Notes: generated from the sequence alone by a model not told the origin. Shown: positions 1-8,472, counted from the stretch's first letter. The stretch is DNA of 48,451 nucleotides from Geodermatophilus marinus (GCF_003428645.1 NZ_QVQH01000032.1:1-48451), one strand, 5' to 3'. Translations and numbers: made by a program.

Positions 1-230
1 CCGGGCCCGACGGAGACCGACAGTGGAAGAGCCGGACAGACCGGCGGCTCACCCACGGCCACGCCAGCCAACCAAGATCAGATCAGGCGCTCGCGGACTC
101 CACCAAGATCGACGGTGGATCGAGGCTGAGGTCGCGCCCGGCGACGGATCCCGGCATTTTCGCCGGTGCGTCCCCGCACCCCTCGGCCCTAGCGTCGATC
201 CACCCGACGGAGCCGCTGCAAGGGGGCGCG

Positions 231-926
231 ATGACCACCCAGCTCGAACCCGACCTGCGCCCCAGCTACCTGGAGCACCGCGCCATGCGGGCCGACGCCG
301 AGCGCCTGGGCCGGTTGGTCGCGGCCGCCCAGCCGTCCGACGGCGAGCGGCTGGAGGCGGTGGCCGCCTGGTACGCCCGCTACGAGGGCGCGATCCACGA
401 CCACCACACCGCGGAGGAGGCGGTGGTCTACCCGGCGCTGCTGGAACGGGACCCGTCCTTCGCCCGGGCCGACGGAGAGCTGGAGGGGCAGCACCGGATC
501 CTGGCCGACCGCCTCACCGTCGCGCGGGAGAGCCTCGGTGGGCTGGCGTCGGCGGCCGGCGGTCCGTCCTGGGAGCGGGAGGCTGCCGAGGCCGTCCTCG
601 CGGCCGCGGCGCTGCGGGAGATCATCGACACGCACACCCGCCACGAGGAGGACGTCGCGTTCTCCCGCTACCGGCGCGCCTTCACCGCGGAGGAGTTCAC
701 CGAGTTGGGCAGGGCGGCCTGGAAGGTGGTGGGCGCCCGCGCCGTGGTGTTCGCCGGCCCGTGGGTCCTCGACCACGCCACCCCCCAGGAGCGCGCCCGC
801 CTGCTGGCCGCGCAACCACTCCTGCTGCGGCTGCTCCACCACCTGTGGCTCCGCCCGCGTTACCGGCGGATCTCCCGACCGCTCCAGCTCCCGTCTCCCC
901 CCGCAGCACCTCGACCGGAGGCCTGA
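231..926 (+). CDS. Hemerythrin/HHE-domain protein
   Basis: Predicted soluble four-helix hemerythrin-like protein of 231 residues; the family binds a di-iron centre and serves in oxygen, nitric oxide or redox sensing or storage. Candidate ligands are visible: H16 (YLEHRAM), H56/H58/H59 with E62 (HDHHTAEE), H88 (GQHRIL), and H135/H138/E139 (THTRHEED). The C-terminal third (after about residue 150) is helical, Arg-rich and outside the core domain. The ATG is preceded by AAGGGGG. The next gene starts 1 nt after the stop codon, so the two are probably co-transcribed. The preceding 230 bases show no gene. Family is clear; the physiological role is not. Confidence 0.85.
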   Translation: MTTQLEPDLRPSYLEHRAMRADAERLGRLVAAAQPSDGERLEAVAAWYARYEGAIHDHHTAEEAVVYPALLERDPSFARADGELEGQHRILADRLTVARESLGGLASAAGGPSWEREAAEAVLAAAALREIIDTHTRHEEDVAFSRYRRAFTAEEFTELGRAAWKVVGARAVVFAGPWVLDHATPQERARLLAAQPLLLRLLHHLWLRPRYRRISRPLQLPSPPAAPRPEA

Positions 927-927
927 C

Positions 928-1338
928 ATGCCCACCATCCCGTGGCGCAGCGCCGCCACCCCGGAGCCCGCGACCGACTACGTCGTCCTGGCCAGCCGCC
1001 TGCCCCTGCGCTCGATCACGCGGGTCCCGTGGTTCATGGGACTGACCGTCTCGGTCGTCCGTCAGCTGGAGCGGACCGCCGGCCTGATGGGCTACAGCCT
1101 GCGCGCACAGCCGCTGGCCAAGACCTTCTGGACGCTGTCGGCCTGGGCGGACCACGACGCGCTGGGCGCCTTCGTCCGGGCGATGCCGCACCGGGCGGTG
1201 ATGGGCAAGCTCCGTCCGCACATGGGCGCCACGCGCTTCGTGAGCTGGACGGTGCCCGGCAGCCAGCTGCCGATCTCGTGGGACGACGCCACCGCCCGCC
1301 TGGCCAGCGCGGCTGCGACCGGCCCGCGGAGGCGGTGA
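928..1338 (+). CDS. DUF3291-like dimeric alpha/beta-barrel protein
   Basis: Protein of 136 residues resembling the DUF3291/monooxygenase-like ferredoxin-fold group. Family-like stretches are SRLPLRSI near residue 24, YSLRAQPLAKTFWTLSAW near residue 56 and FVRAMPHRAVM near residue 82. The open frame extends far upstream, but the ATG at 928 lies just after the preceding TGA and gives the expected family length. Partner, substrate and reaction are unknown; coupling to the hemerythrin gene suggests a shared oxidative or haem-related setting, which is only inference. A 10-bp stem hairpin lies about 140 bases downstream. Confidence 0.7.
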   Translation: MPTIPWRSAATPEPATDYVVLASRLPLRSITRVPWFMGLTVSVVRQLERTAGLMGYSLRAQPLAKTFWTLSAWADHDALGAFVRAMPHRAVMGKLRPHMGATRFVSWTVPGSQLPISWDDATARLASAAATGPRRR

Positions 1339-1475
1339 GACCGCGGGACGCGGCTGAGGACCGTCGCCGGCTCCCGGCCCCGGCTCCGGACCCGTGCCGC
1401 ACCAGGCCCACGCCGACGGTCGGCACGCCGGCCACCAGGAGGACGGATCCGTACCGGCGGAACTGCCTGGCTGGT

Positions 1476-1502
1476 GCGGAGCGGGCGGGTGGCCCGCTCC
1501 GC
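1476..1502. terminator. Hairpin between convergent genes
   Basis: Perfect 10-bp inverted repeat GCGGAGCGGG / CCCGCTCCGC with a 7-nt loop, in the 190-base gap between the convergent ends at 1338 and 1529. There is no U-tract, as is common for high-GC actinobacterial terminators. It is placed to end transcription from either side. Nothing else is recognisable in this gap. Confidence 0.55.
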
Positions 1503-1528
1503 TCGCTCCCACCGGTCGGTGGTCGCCG

Positions 1529-4063
1529 TCACCGGTCGGCGGAGAGCAGCTCCGCCACGGGGCGGCCGGCTTCCACCTCGATGCGGGCGGCAGCGCCCGC
1601 CTCGCCCCACCTGTTCTCGAGGGCGGCTCGTGTACGCGCCCAGACCGACCGGTCGGTGGGGAAGACGGCGGCCGCGATCGACCGGCGGATGCCTTCCGCA
1701 GCACCGGCGAGACGCGCAGCACCGTCCAGGTCCTCCGAGGCCACGGCGACGCTCGCCAGTCCCTCGAGCGCCCTGGCTGCGGTCTCCCGGCTGCCCACGC
1801 CGCGGCCGTGCCCGAACGCCTCGCGGAGGACCCGGGCTGCGCCGTCGAGATCCCCGCGCTCGGTGAGGGCGAGGCCGAGGTTGACCAGGGCATTGCCGAG
1901 GAAGACCTCCGTCCCGGTCCTCCGGGCCAGGGCGACGCTCTCCTCGAGCAGCGGCACCGCCTCCTCCGGCTCGTCCCGGAACAGCTTGGCCCCGCCGAGC
2001 GAGAGCAGGGCGAAGGCCAGCCCCCACGGCTCGTCGAGCTGCCGGAAGGCGGCGACGGCCGACGCGAGCAGCTCCTGACCGGCACCGGGGTCGGTGCCCG
2101 CCACCAGGAGACCCAGGGGGATCTGCGCGAGAGCAGAGGAGTGACGGTCGCCGAGGCCGCGGTACAGCTCGACCGCCGTCCGCAATGCCGGCAGCGCGCG
2201 ACCACCGTCACCCAGACCGAAGGTCAGCATCCCGAGCACCAGCGATGCGTCGGCCTGCACGGGGGCCGCCAGCTCCGACCCGCGCGCCGACAACTCGTCC
2301 ATCCAGCCGATGCCCCGGCGGAAGAGGCCGTGCAGCCACCAGAACTGCCACAGGCTCCGGCCGAGTGCGGCCGCCGCTGCCCGGTCCCGATCCAGCAGGG
2401 TGCGCATGGCCGCGTCGAAGTTCGCGGCGTCTGCCACGAAGTCCCCTGCTGTCGACGCGTGCAGGGACTCCCGTTCCCGGGACCTGATCCGGGACGCGAG
2501 GGCGCGGAAGAACTCGGCGTGCGCCGCGCGCACCCGCTCGGCCTCACCGCTGGCCACCAGCCGCTCCGAGGCGAACTCGCGAACGGTGTCCAGCAGCGCC
2601 AACCGTGGTTCTCCGGAGGCGGGGTGTTCGAGGCGGACGAGGCTCTTGTCGACGAGAGACCCCACCGTGTCGACCGGGTCGGGTACCCGCCGGTCCCCGC
2701 ACACCGACTCCGCCGCCGACAAGGAGAAGCTCCCGGCGAAGACGGCCAGCCGGGCGAACAACACCTTCTCACCGTCGCCGAGCAGGTCGTGGCTCCACTC
2801 CAGCGTCCGGCGCATCGTGCGGTGGCGCTCCGGGAGGTCACGGGCCCCTCCGGTCAGGACGGCGAGGCGGGAGTCCAACCGCCGCAGCATCTCCGCCGGC
2901 TCCAGCAGCCGCACCCGCGCTGCTGCCAGCTCGATCGCCAGCGGCAACCCGTCGAGTCGTCGGCAGATGTCGACCACGGCCTGCAGCTGCGGCCCGTCCA
3001 GGTCCAGGTCGGCGCGGGCGGCCCGCGCCCGATCCAGGAACAGCCGCACGGCCTCACTCGCGACGGCCGCCTGGAGCGGTGCACCGGGATCGGCCGTCTG
3101 CAGCGCAGGCACGAGCACCACGCGCTCACCCGTGAGGTGGAGGACCTCTCGGCTGGTGGCCAGCACGGTGAGCCGCCCGGCTGCCGACAGGAGCTCCGTG
3201 ATCAGTGGTGCCGCCCCGACGACCTGTTCCAGGTTGTCGAGCACCAGGAGCACGCGCCGCGGTCCGAGGAACACCGTCAGGGCTCGTTGCGGGGACGGCC
3301 CGCCCCCGTCCGCCAGGCCGAGTGCCGTCGCCACCGCGCCGGCCACGCGGTCCGGTGATCGCACGGCGTCGAGGGGTACGGCCGCGACCCCGTCGGGGAA
3401 GGCGCTCCGGACCTCCCCGGCGACGCGCAGCGCGAGCCGCGTCTTGCCGATGCCGCCCGGCCCGACGAGCGTCACCAGCCGGGTGGTCGGCCCGGTCAGC
3501 AGCTCGCGGAGCCGGGCGACCTCGTGCTCCCGGCCGATCAGCGAACTGACCGGAGCGGGTAGCTGCCAGTTGACGGCGGGCTCGCCGTCCGCGGGGGGTT
3601 CCGGGGCGTCGAACCGCTCGCTGAGCAGGACGGCGAGATCGTCGGCCACCAGCGCGGCGAGTTCGTCCGCCGTCGCGAAGCTGCGGTAGGACAGGCCGTC
3701 CGACCGGATCCGGTCGATCATCGCGGACAGTCGCGGATCCCGGTCGGGGGCCGGCGTCTTCAGGTAGACCAGCTTCGGCTTGCCCCCCGCCGCCAGGTAC
3801 TCGTCCTCCAGACCGGAGAGCGCCTGACCTGGCGCCACCCACCCGTACTGCTGCCAGTAGACGGCGACGAACACGTGGCTCTGCTCCAGGTACGCGAGGT
3901 AGAGCTCACGCGGGGGATGCGGCCGCGCCCCCAGCTCGAAGAGCACCGGGGTCAGCCGCAGTCGCTCGACTGCAGCGCGCACGGCCACCCGTTCGGCGGC
4001 CAACTCCTGCATCGTCGAGCTGACGAAGACCCGGAGTCGCTGGTCCGGGGTCCGGATGGACAC
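1529..4063 (-). CDS. DUF4062 - STAND/NB-ARC ATPase - TPR protein
   Basis: Large 844-residue signal-transduction ATPase. Residues about 10-90 form a DUF4062 domain (RVFVSSTMQELAAER, then VFVAVYWQQYGW), a Rossmann-like/TIR-like input or effector module. A STAND ATPase follows, with Walker A GPGGIGKT at about 201-208 and Walker B VLLVLDNLE at about 271-279. A winged-helix region and helical TPR-like repeats run from about residue 520 to the end. The open frame reaches 4348, but GTG at 4063 starts right before the DUF4062 fold; the upstream extension is basic low-complexity sequence, so GTG is preferred. A TAGCGT box lies about 50 nt upstream. STAND proteins oligomerise on ligand binding; roles range from transcription control to antiphage defence. 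No DNA-binding domain is evident at either end, so its output is unknown. Confidence 0.85.
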   Translation of the reverse strand: MSIRTPDQRLRVFVSSTMQELAAERVAVRAAVERLRLTPVLFELGARPHPPRELYLAYLEQSHVFVAVYWQQYGWVAPGQALSGLEDEYLAAGGKPKLVYLKTPAPDRDPRLSAMIDRIRSDGLSYRSFATADELAALVADDLAVLLSERFDAPEPPADGEPAVNWQLPAPVSSLIGREHEVARLRELLTGPTTRLVTLVGPGGIGKTRLALRVAGEVRSAFPDGVAAVPLDAVRSPDRVAGAVATALGLADGGGPSPQRALTVFLGPRRVLLVLDNLEQVVGAAPLITELLSAAGRLTVLATSREVLHLTGERVVLVPALQTADPGAPLQAAVASEAVRLFLDRARAARADLDLDGPQLQAVVDICRRLDGLPLAIELAAARVRLLEPAEMLRRLDSRLAVLTGGARDLPERHRTMRRTLEWSHDLLGDGEKVLFARLAVFAGSFSLSAAESVCGDRRVPDPVDTVGSLVDKSLVRLEHPASGEPRLALLDTVREFASERLVASGEAERVRAAHAEFFRALASRIRSRERESLHASTAGDFVADAANFDAAMRTLLDRDRAAAAALGRSLWQFWWLHGLFRRGIGWMDELSARGSELAAPVQADASLVLGMLTFGLGDGGRALPALRTAVELYRGLGDRHSSALAQIPLGLLVAGTDPGAGQELLASAVAAFRQLDEPWGLAFALLSLGGAKLFRDEPEEAVPLLEESVALARRTGTEVFLGNALVNLGLALTERGDLDGAARVLREAFGHGRGVGSRETAARALEGLASVAVASEDLDGAARLAGAAEGIRRSIAAAVFPTDRSVWARTRAALENRWGEAGAAARIEVEAGRPVAELLSADR

Positions 4064-4113
4064 GGCAGTCCTCGCAACACGGCCCAACGGGGGGACTCGG
4101 CTCTGGCGAGCCC

Positions 4114-4119
4114 ACGCTA
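4114..4119 (-). promoter_or_regulatory. -10 box of the DUF4062 gene
   Basis: Reads TAGCGT on the minus strand, the same hexamer found before several other genes in this window. The predicted leader is about 45 nt. No convincing -35 hexamer is visible. The rest of the 203-base gap to 4267 is GC-rich with no gene. Confidence 0.4.
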
Positions 4120-4266
4120 GCGGCCGCGGCCACCCCCGCGGTCGCGCTCGGTCCTCCCCCCGGGGCTCGATGCCGATGCCGACGCTGCGCGGCGCCGCCG
4201 CCTCCCCGGCGGCGGCGCGGGCACACCCAGGCCGCGGCCCGGACCCTCCTCGGCGCCGGCCGATCG

Positions 4267-5103
4267 CTACCCCGGGATCCCGTCCTGCGCCCGCCGCCGG
4301 GCGAGGCTCCGGACCTGCCCGGCGTGCACGTCGCGCACCCATTCCCAACCGGGCTCGACGGAGGGACCGATCCGCGGGTCGTCGGGAGCCCGGCCGTCGC
4401 GCAGGGCACGCACGTACGCGCGGTCCTGCTCGATCCGGGCGCGTACCCGGGCCCCCCGGCCGACGGACCCGTGACCGGGGACGACGACGTCGACGTCGTC
4501 CGCCACGCCCTCGAGCACCTGCAGCCCGACGAGGTAGTCCTCGACCGGGTAACCGGTGTCGCCCGGGTCGTCGAGCATCGGGACCAGGACGTCGGAGAGC
4601 ATGTCGCCGGCCACGAGGACGCCTCGTTCCTCGACCAGGAGGGCGGCGTGCCCCGGGGCATGGGCCGGGTGCTCGACGATCCGGACCCGGGGGCCGTCCC
4701 AGGGGACCCGCGCGGTTCCGGCGGGCAGACCGGTGACCAGGCCGAACAGGTCCAGCGGTACCTCCTCGGCGATCTCCGGCGGCAACCCCTCGGCGACGCG
4801 GGCCCGCCAGTCCGGGTCCGACCGCAGGTCGCGCAGGTACGCCGCGCAGCGGGCGGTGCCGTAGCGGGGCGCGTCACCGAGGTCGGCGTGCCAGAGCACG
4901 TGATCCCAGTCGGGGTGCGTCGCGAAGCCCGCCACGACGGGCCGGCCCAGCTCGGACAGGTCCCGTGCCAGGCAGGCCATCTCCTCGCCCCGGATCCCCG
5001 GGTCGACGAGCAGCACGCCGGCCCGCCCCTGCACGACGACGGCGTTGTTCCGGAGCAGCTCGCTCCGGTGGACCAGGACGCCCTCCGCCACCTGCATCAG
5101 CAT
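4267..5103 (-). CDS. Metallo-beta-lactamase-fold hydrolase
   Basis: MBL-fold metallo-hydrolase of 278 residues, probably a cytosolic zinc hydrolase. Residues 1-40 give the typical opening (VLLVDPGIRG). The metal motif reads THPDWDH where the usual motif is THxHxDH, so the second histidine is replaced by Asp; the later metal positions (APGHAALLV, DMLSDV, VPGHGS) are present. The start ATG at 5103 has an excellent ribosome binding site (GGGAGGAG, 6 nt spacing); the open frame continues upstream only because it runs through the remnant of an older gene. The substrate is unknown. It lies between the STAND ATPase and the efflux pump, all on the minus strand but with gaps of 200-280 nt. Confidence 0.85.
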   Translation of the reverse strand: MLMQVAEGVLVHRSELLRNNAVVVQGRAGVLLVDPGIRGEEMACLARDLSELGRPVVAGFATHPDWDHVLWHADLGDAPRYGTARCAAYLRDLRSDPDWRARVAEGLPPEIAEEVPLDLFGLVTGLPAGTARVPWDGPRVRIVEHPAHAPGHAALLVEERGVLVAGDMLSDVLVPMLDDPGDTGYPVEDYLVGLQVLEGVADDVDVVVPGHGSVGRGARVRARIEQDRAYVRALRDGRAPDDPRIGPSVEPGWEWVRDVHAGQVRSLARRRAQDGIPG

Positions 5104-5199
5104 GGGAACTCCTCCCGTTGGTGGTGTTCGACCGCTCGGTGGGACCGGCCGCCGACGTGCGACGCGGGACCGGGCAGGCCACCGGCGTGGGCGAGAGCC

Positions 5200-5375
5200 G
5201 CCGAGCGCGCCGGCAGGATGCCCGCCGATCGGTGCGGGGGGCAGCCGTCCGTCGATCATCGCCCGCAGGCAGTCGCGGCCGCTGAGACCGCGCATCGCCC
5301 GGGCGCCGACCACCGGGTCCCACCAGGTGACGGTCCGCGACCGCGGATCGTCCCAGGCGTCGGGTGTGGGCCTTC
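5200..5375 (-). pseudogene. Remnant of a PaaI-type thioesterase N-terminus
   Basis: In the 280-base gap upstream of the MBL gene, the minus strand translates to SRTVTWWDP, then GLSGRDCLRAMIDGRLPPAP, which closely resembles the first ~45 residues of actinobacterial hotdog-fold thioesterases. The hotdog core does not follow: the frame turns into Arg/Pro-rich sequence and runs into the MBL hydrolase. A stop lies just upstream and no ribosome binding site is seen. It is read as a 5' fragment left by deletion. The family match is from memory and the exact bounds are approximate. Confidence 0.5.
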
Positions 5376-5383
5376 ACCCGGTC

Positions 5384-6847
5384 TCAGGCCATCTCCTCCG
5401 GTCGGGGGTGGGACGCCGCAGCGGCCACCGCGGCCGGCCGGCCGCGCCGGGCCAGGACGGCGAGGCATACGGCCCCCGCCGCGACGAAGAAAGCGATGGT
5501 CAGGGAGATGCCGTGCCGGAACGCGGTGAGCGGATCGGGAGCGGGAACCTCGAGCGCCGCGACGAGCGCAGCCACGCCCAGCACCGTGCCGACCTGCCGA
5601 GCCATGTTCAGGATCCCGCTCCCGGTGCCCAGGTGCGCCGCGGGCAGTCCGGCGCTCCCGGCTCCCAGCAGCGAGGGGATGGCCAGCCCGACCCCGGCCC
5701 CCCCGAGCAACTGCGCCGGCAGCAGGTGCGTCGCGTAGGCCGGCTCGCTCTGGAGGAGCACCAGCCACAGCCCCTGCGCGGCCGCGCCCACCACGCAGCC
5801 CAGGGCGGCGACCCGCCCGACCCCGCCCAGCAGCGGGATGAGCCGGGGCGCGACCAGCCGTGCGAACGGCAGCACCATGAGCGGCCCCGGGGCGATGGCC
5901 AGGCCCGCCTCCAACGGCGTGTAGCGCCAGACCGAGGTGAGGAACTCGACGGTGTTGAGGAGGAAGGCACCGAAGGCCGCGTAGTACAGCACCGACGCCG
6001 CTCCGGCCCCGGAGAACGTGCGGGACCGGAACAGGCCCGGCTCCAACACCGGCGCCGGATGGCGCAGCGAGCGCACCACGACCGCTCCGGCGCACGAGGC
6101 CGCCGCCAGCAGCAGGCCCAGGACGCCGGCCGATGCCCAGCCCCGGTCCGCCGCCTCGACCAGCGCCCCGGCGACCAGGCCGACGGCCAGCGCGAGGAAC
6201 AGCGCGCCGAGCAGGTCGGGGCGGCTACCCCGCGCCTCGTCCCGGCTCTCGGGCACCAGGCGCAGGGCGAGCAGCATCGCGACGACCCCCACCGGCAGGT
6301 TCACCCAGAAGACCCAGCGCCAGCCGATCTCGACCAGGCCACCACCGATCACCGGCCCCAGGGCCGCGCCCAGGGCGCCCATCGCCGACCAGGACCCGAG
6401 CGCGCGGGCGCGCTGCTGGTGCGGGATGACGGCCAGCAGCAGCGACAGCGATGCCGGCACCATCACACCGGCCCCCACCGCCTGCACCGTCCTGGCCGCC
6501 ACCAGCCAGCCCACCCCCGGGGCCAGGCCGCACAGCAACGACCCGGTGGTGAACACGGCCAGGCCCGCGACCAGGGCGCGCCTGCGCCCGCCCCGGTCGG
6601 CCCAACGCCCGGCGGGGACCAGCACTGCCGCGAACACGATCGTGTAGGCGTTGAGGACCCACGACAGCGAGCCCAGCTCCGCCCCCGGGTACTCCCGTCC
6701 GATCGAGGGGAACGCCAGGTTGACGATGAACAGGTCCAGGCTGGACATGAACACCGCGATGGCCAGCACCGCCACGACCCCCGCCGTCCCACCGCTCGAC
6801 CGGGGTTCGGGTGCAGCGGATGAGGACGACCTCGTGCCAAGCCTCAT
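5384..6847 (-). CDS. DHA2-family (EmrB/QacA-like) MFS drug efflux transporter
   Basis: Inner-membrane proton-driven exporter of 487 residues with about 14 hydrophobic segments. The DHA2 features are clear: D in the first segment (MSSLDLFIVNLAFPSIG), motif A-like GRWADRGGRRRALV after segment 2, and motif C-like GALGAALGPVIGG in segment 5 (about residue 155). The start ATG at 6847 is preceded by GGAGGGGCC. It is transcribed divergently from an HxlR regulator 97 bases away with overlapping promoters, so the regulator most likely represses this pump in response to a toxic or electrophilic compound. The substrate cannot be told from sequence. Confidence 0.9.
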   Translation of the reverse strand: MRLGTRSSSSAAPEPRSSGGTAGVVAVLAIAVFMSSLDLFIVNLAFPSIGREYPGAELGSLSWVLNAYTIVFAAVLVPAGRWADRGGRRRALVAGLAVFTTGSLLCGLAPGVGWLVAARTVQAVGAGVMVPASLSLLLAVIPHQQRARALGSWSAMGALGAALGPVIGGGLVEIGWRWVFWVNLPVGVVAMLLALRLVPESRDEARGSRPDLLGALFLALAVGLVAGALVEAADRGWASAGVLGLLLAAASCAGAVVVRSLRHPAPVLEPGLFRSRTFSGAGAASVLYYAAFGAFLLNTVEFLTSVWRYTPLEAGLAIAPGPLMVLPFARLVAPRLIPLLGGVGRVAALGCVVGAAAQGLWLVLLQSEPAYATHLLPAQLLGGAGVGLAIPSLLGAGSAGLPAAHLGTGSGILNMARQVGTVLGVAALVAALEVPAPDPLTAFRHGISLTIAFFVAAGAVCLAVLARRGRPAAVAAAASHPRPEEMA

Positions 6848-6883
6848 GGAGGGCCCCTCCGGGTCGGTCCGAATTCTGGACGC

Positions 6884-6913
6884 ACGCTAGCCCGACCGGA
6901 GGGAGTCCGTCCA
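6884..6913 (-). promoter_or_regulatory. Promoter of the MFS gene
   Basis: On the minus strand, TGGACG (-35), an 18-nt spacer and TAGCGT (-10), with the -10 ending about 37 nt before the ATG at 6847. The -35 hexamer coincides with the -35 zone of the divergent HxlR promoter, so a regulator bound here would control both genes. Confidence 0.5.
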
Positions 6914-6932
6914 GATGTCAGACTTCACGCGA

Positions 6933-6938
6933 TAGCCT
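6933..6938 (+). promoter_or_regulatory. -10 box of the HxlR gene, probable leaderless start
   Basis: TAGCCT lies 6 nt before the ATG at 6945, so the predicted transcript starts at or within 1-2 nt of the start codon. No Shine-Dalgarno sequence is present, which fits leaderless translation. Confidence 0.5.
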
Positions 6939-6944
6939 TGCAGG

Positions 6945-7388
6945 ATGGCGGCACCCGCGGACCCGCGCGTCTGCTCCATCGCTCGCGCGCTCGAGGTGGT
7001 GGGCGAGAAGTGGGCACTGCTGGCCGTGCGCGAGGTCTTCCTGGGCAACCGCCGCTTCGACGAGATGATCCGGCGCACCGGTGCACCGCGGGACACGCTG
7101 ACAGCCCGGCTCCGCACACTGGTCGCGGCCGGCATCCTGCAGCGTCACCGGTACAGCGACCACCCGCAGCGCTTCGAGTACCACCTCACGACCGCCGGGA
7201 GGGACCTCTACCCGGTCATCCTGACCCTGCTGCGCTGGGGCGACGAGCACCTGGCCGGCCCGGAGGGTCCCCCGCTGGTGCTCGAGCACACCTGCGGGCA
7301 CCTCCTGGTCCCGGAGGTCACCTGCCAGGCCTGCGGGGAGGTCGTCGATCCCGCGGAGACGACGAGGCGGTCCCCCACCGGCTCCTGA
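6945..7388 (+). CDS. HxlR-family winged-helix regulator
   Basis: Transcription factor of 147 residues. C10 (RVCSIARALEVVGEKW) is the conserved N-terminal cysteine of many redox- or electrophile-sensing HxlR/HypR/QorR-type regulators. The winged helix spans about residues 12-100 (RRFDEMIRRTGAPRDTLTARL as recognition region, RFEYHLTTAG as wing). A C-terminal extension carries C117, H119, C127 and C130 (HTCGH ... CQACGE), a possible small metal site. It is divergent from the DHA2 pump, its likely target. The short leader suggests a leaderless message. Confidence 0.9.
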   Translation: MAAPADPRVCSIARALEVVGEKWALLAVREVFLGNRRFDEMIRRTGAPRDTLTARLRTLVAAGILQRHRYSDHPQRFEYHLTTAGRDLYPVILTLLRWGDEHLAGPEGPPLVLEHTCGHLLVPEVTCQACGEVVDPAETTRRSPTGS

Positions 7389-7439
7389 TCCCACGGGTGC
7401 GCGCCGCTCCCGTCCTCCCCATGGGACGCGGAGGTTGCC

Positions 7440-8102
7440 ATGACGCACCGGAGACGACTGGGAGCGACGGTGGCCCAGGCGGCGGGCACCGCGGCGGCGG
7501 CCGGCCTGGCGGCGCTGGCCGGACGGTATGCACGAGCGCGGGCCGCAGCCGACCGCGACCGGACCCGTCCGCTGGAGGCGAGGCTGACGTCGAGGGCAGA
7601 AGGACGTACTGGTGGCCGAGTTCCGGGCGGCGGGATGACGCAGCAGGTCGCCGCCCGGGTGGCCGGCCGGCTCCTGCGCACCCGCCGGCTGGTGCGCGCG
7701 CCGATCCTCCTGTACCGGCTGCGCCTGGGGTGGCTGCTCGGCCCCCGGTTCCTGCTGCTGGAGCACGTCGGCCGGACGTCCGGCCGCAGGCGGCACGTCC
7801 TCGTGGAGGTCCTGTCCCGCCCGGACGCCGACCACGTCGTCGTGGCCTCCGGCTTCGGCCGGCGAGCACAGTGGTACTGCAACCTGGAGGCGAACCCGGC
7901 CGTCCGGGTCAGCACCGGCCGGATCCGCGACCGGCCCGCCCGGGCGGAGCTGCTCGGCGAGGAGGATGCCGCCTCGCTCCTGCGCGACTACGCCCGCGAG
8001 CACGGCAGGGCCCTGCGCCGGCTCACCGACGCCCTGGCCACCGCAGCCCCTGGCGGTGAGGTGGACATCCGCCTGGTCCGCCTGCGGCTACTGCCGGGCT
8101 GA
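7440..8102 (+). CDS. Nitroreductase-like deazaflavin (F420)-dependent oxidoreductase
   Basis: Residues 66-220 form a split-beta-barrel DDN-like domain of the nitroreductase/deazaflavin-dependent family (FLLLEHVGRTSGRRR, then VVASGFGRRAQWYCNLEANP and VRVSTG), which uses F420H2 to reduce quinones or nitro compounds. The ATG at 7440 has a strong binding site (GGAGG, 5 nt spacing) and adds a 65-residue Ala/Arg-rich N-terminus with one weak hydrophobic helix; an internal ATG at 7635 gives the usual ~155-residue length. Whether the extension is a membrane anchor or a separate reading frame fused by deletion is unclear. It lies 51 nt behind the HxlR gene. Confidence 0.75.
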   Translation: MTHRRRLGATVAQAAGTAAAAGLAALAGRYARARAAADRDRTRPLEARLTSRAEGRTGGRVPGGGMTQQVAARVAGRLLRTRRLVRAPILLYRLRLGWLLGPRFLLLEHVGRTSGRRRHVLVEVLSRPDADHVVVASGFGRRAQWYCNLEANPAVRVSTGRIRDRPARAELLGEEDAASLLRDYAREHGRALRRLTDALATAAPGGEVDIRLVRLRLLPG

Positions 8103-8306
8103 CGTCTGATGACCGGTGCCGCTGCCCGCGCCGACGCCCGGTCCGATGCCGGGCGGCCAGCCGGTCGCAGCGCGGCGGCCGGAGGGGTGCCCCGGCCCGG
8201 AGCGGCACACGTGCTCCCCCACCCGCCGAGACCCGGATGGACGTCGTGCGCCCACTCATGCGTGACCTGGTGGTGGCCACACCGGTGGTCGACCTGCCTC
8301 GATAGC

Positions 8307-8349
8307 GGTCAGGGGCCGTCCCGGACATCTCCGGATACGACCCCTGACC
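8307..8349. terminator. Hairpin downstream of tRNA-Pro
   Basis: Inverted repeat GGTCAGGGG / CCCCTGACC extended by CCGT.CCGG / CCGG.ACG, about 13 nt past the 3' end of the tRNA gene on the minus strand. It is well placed as the tRNA terminator. The remaining sequence from 8103 to here shows no credible gene. Confidence 0.5.
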
Positions 8350-8362
8350 TGCGGTTTCGCTG

Positions 8363-8436
<74 letters not shown>

Positions 8437-8472
8437 AGCGCGGCGCGGTGTCACCGTGCGCGCTGCCTGAGC

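Noticed and set aside
4064..4348. An N-terminal extension of the DUF4062 protein
   Set aside because: It is Arg/Gly/Pro low-complexity sequence containing the likely promoter, and the fold begins right after GTG 4063.
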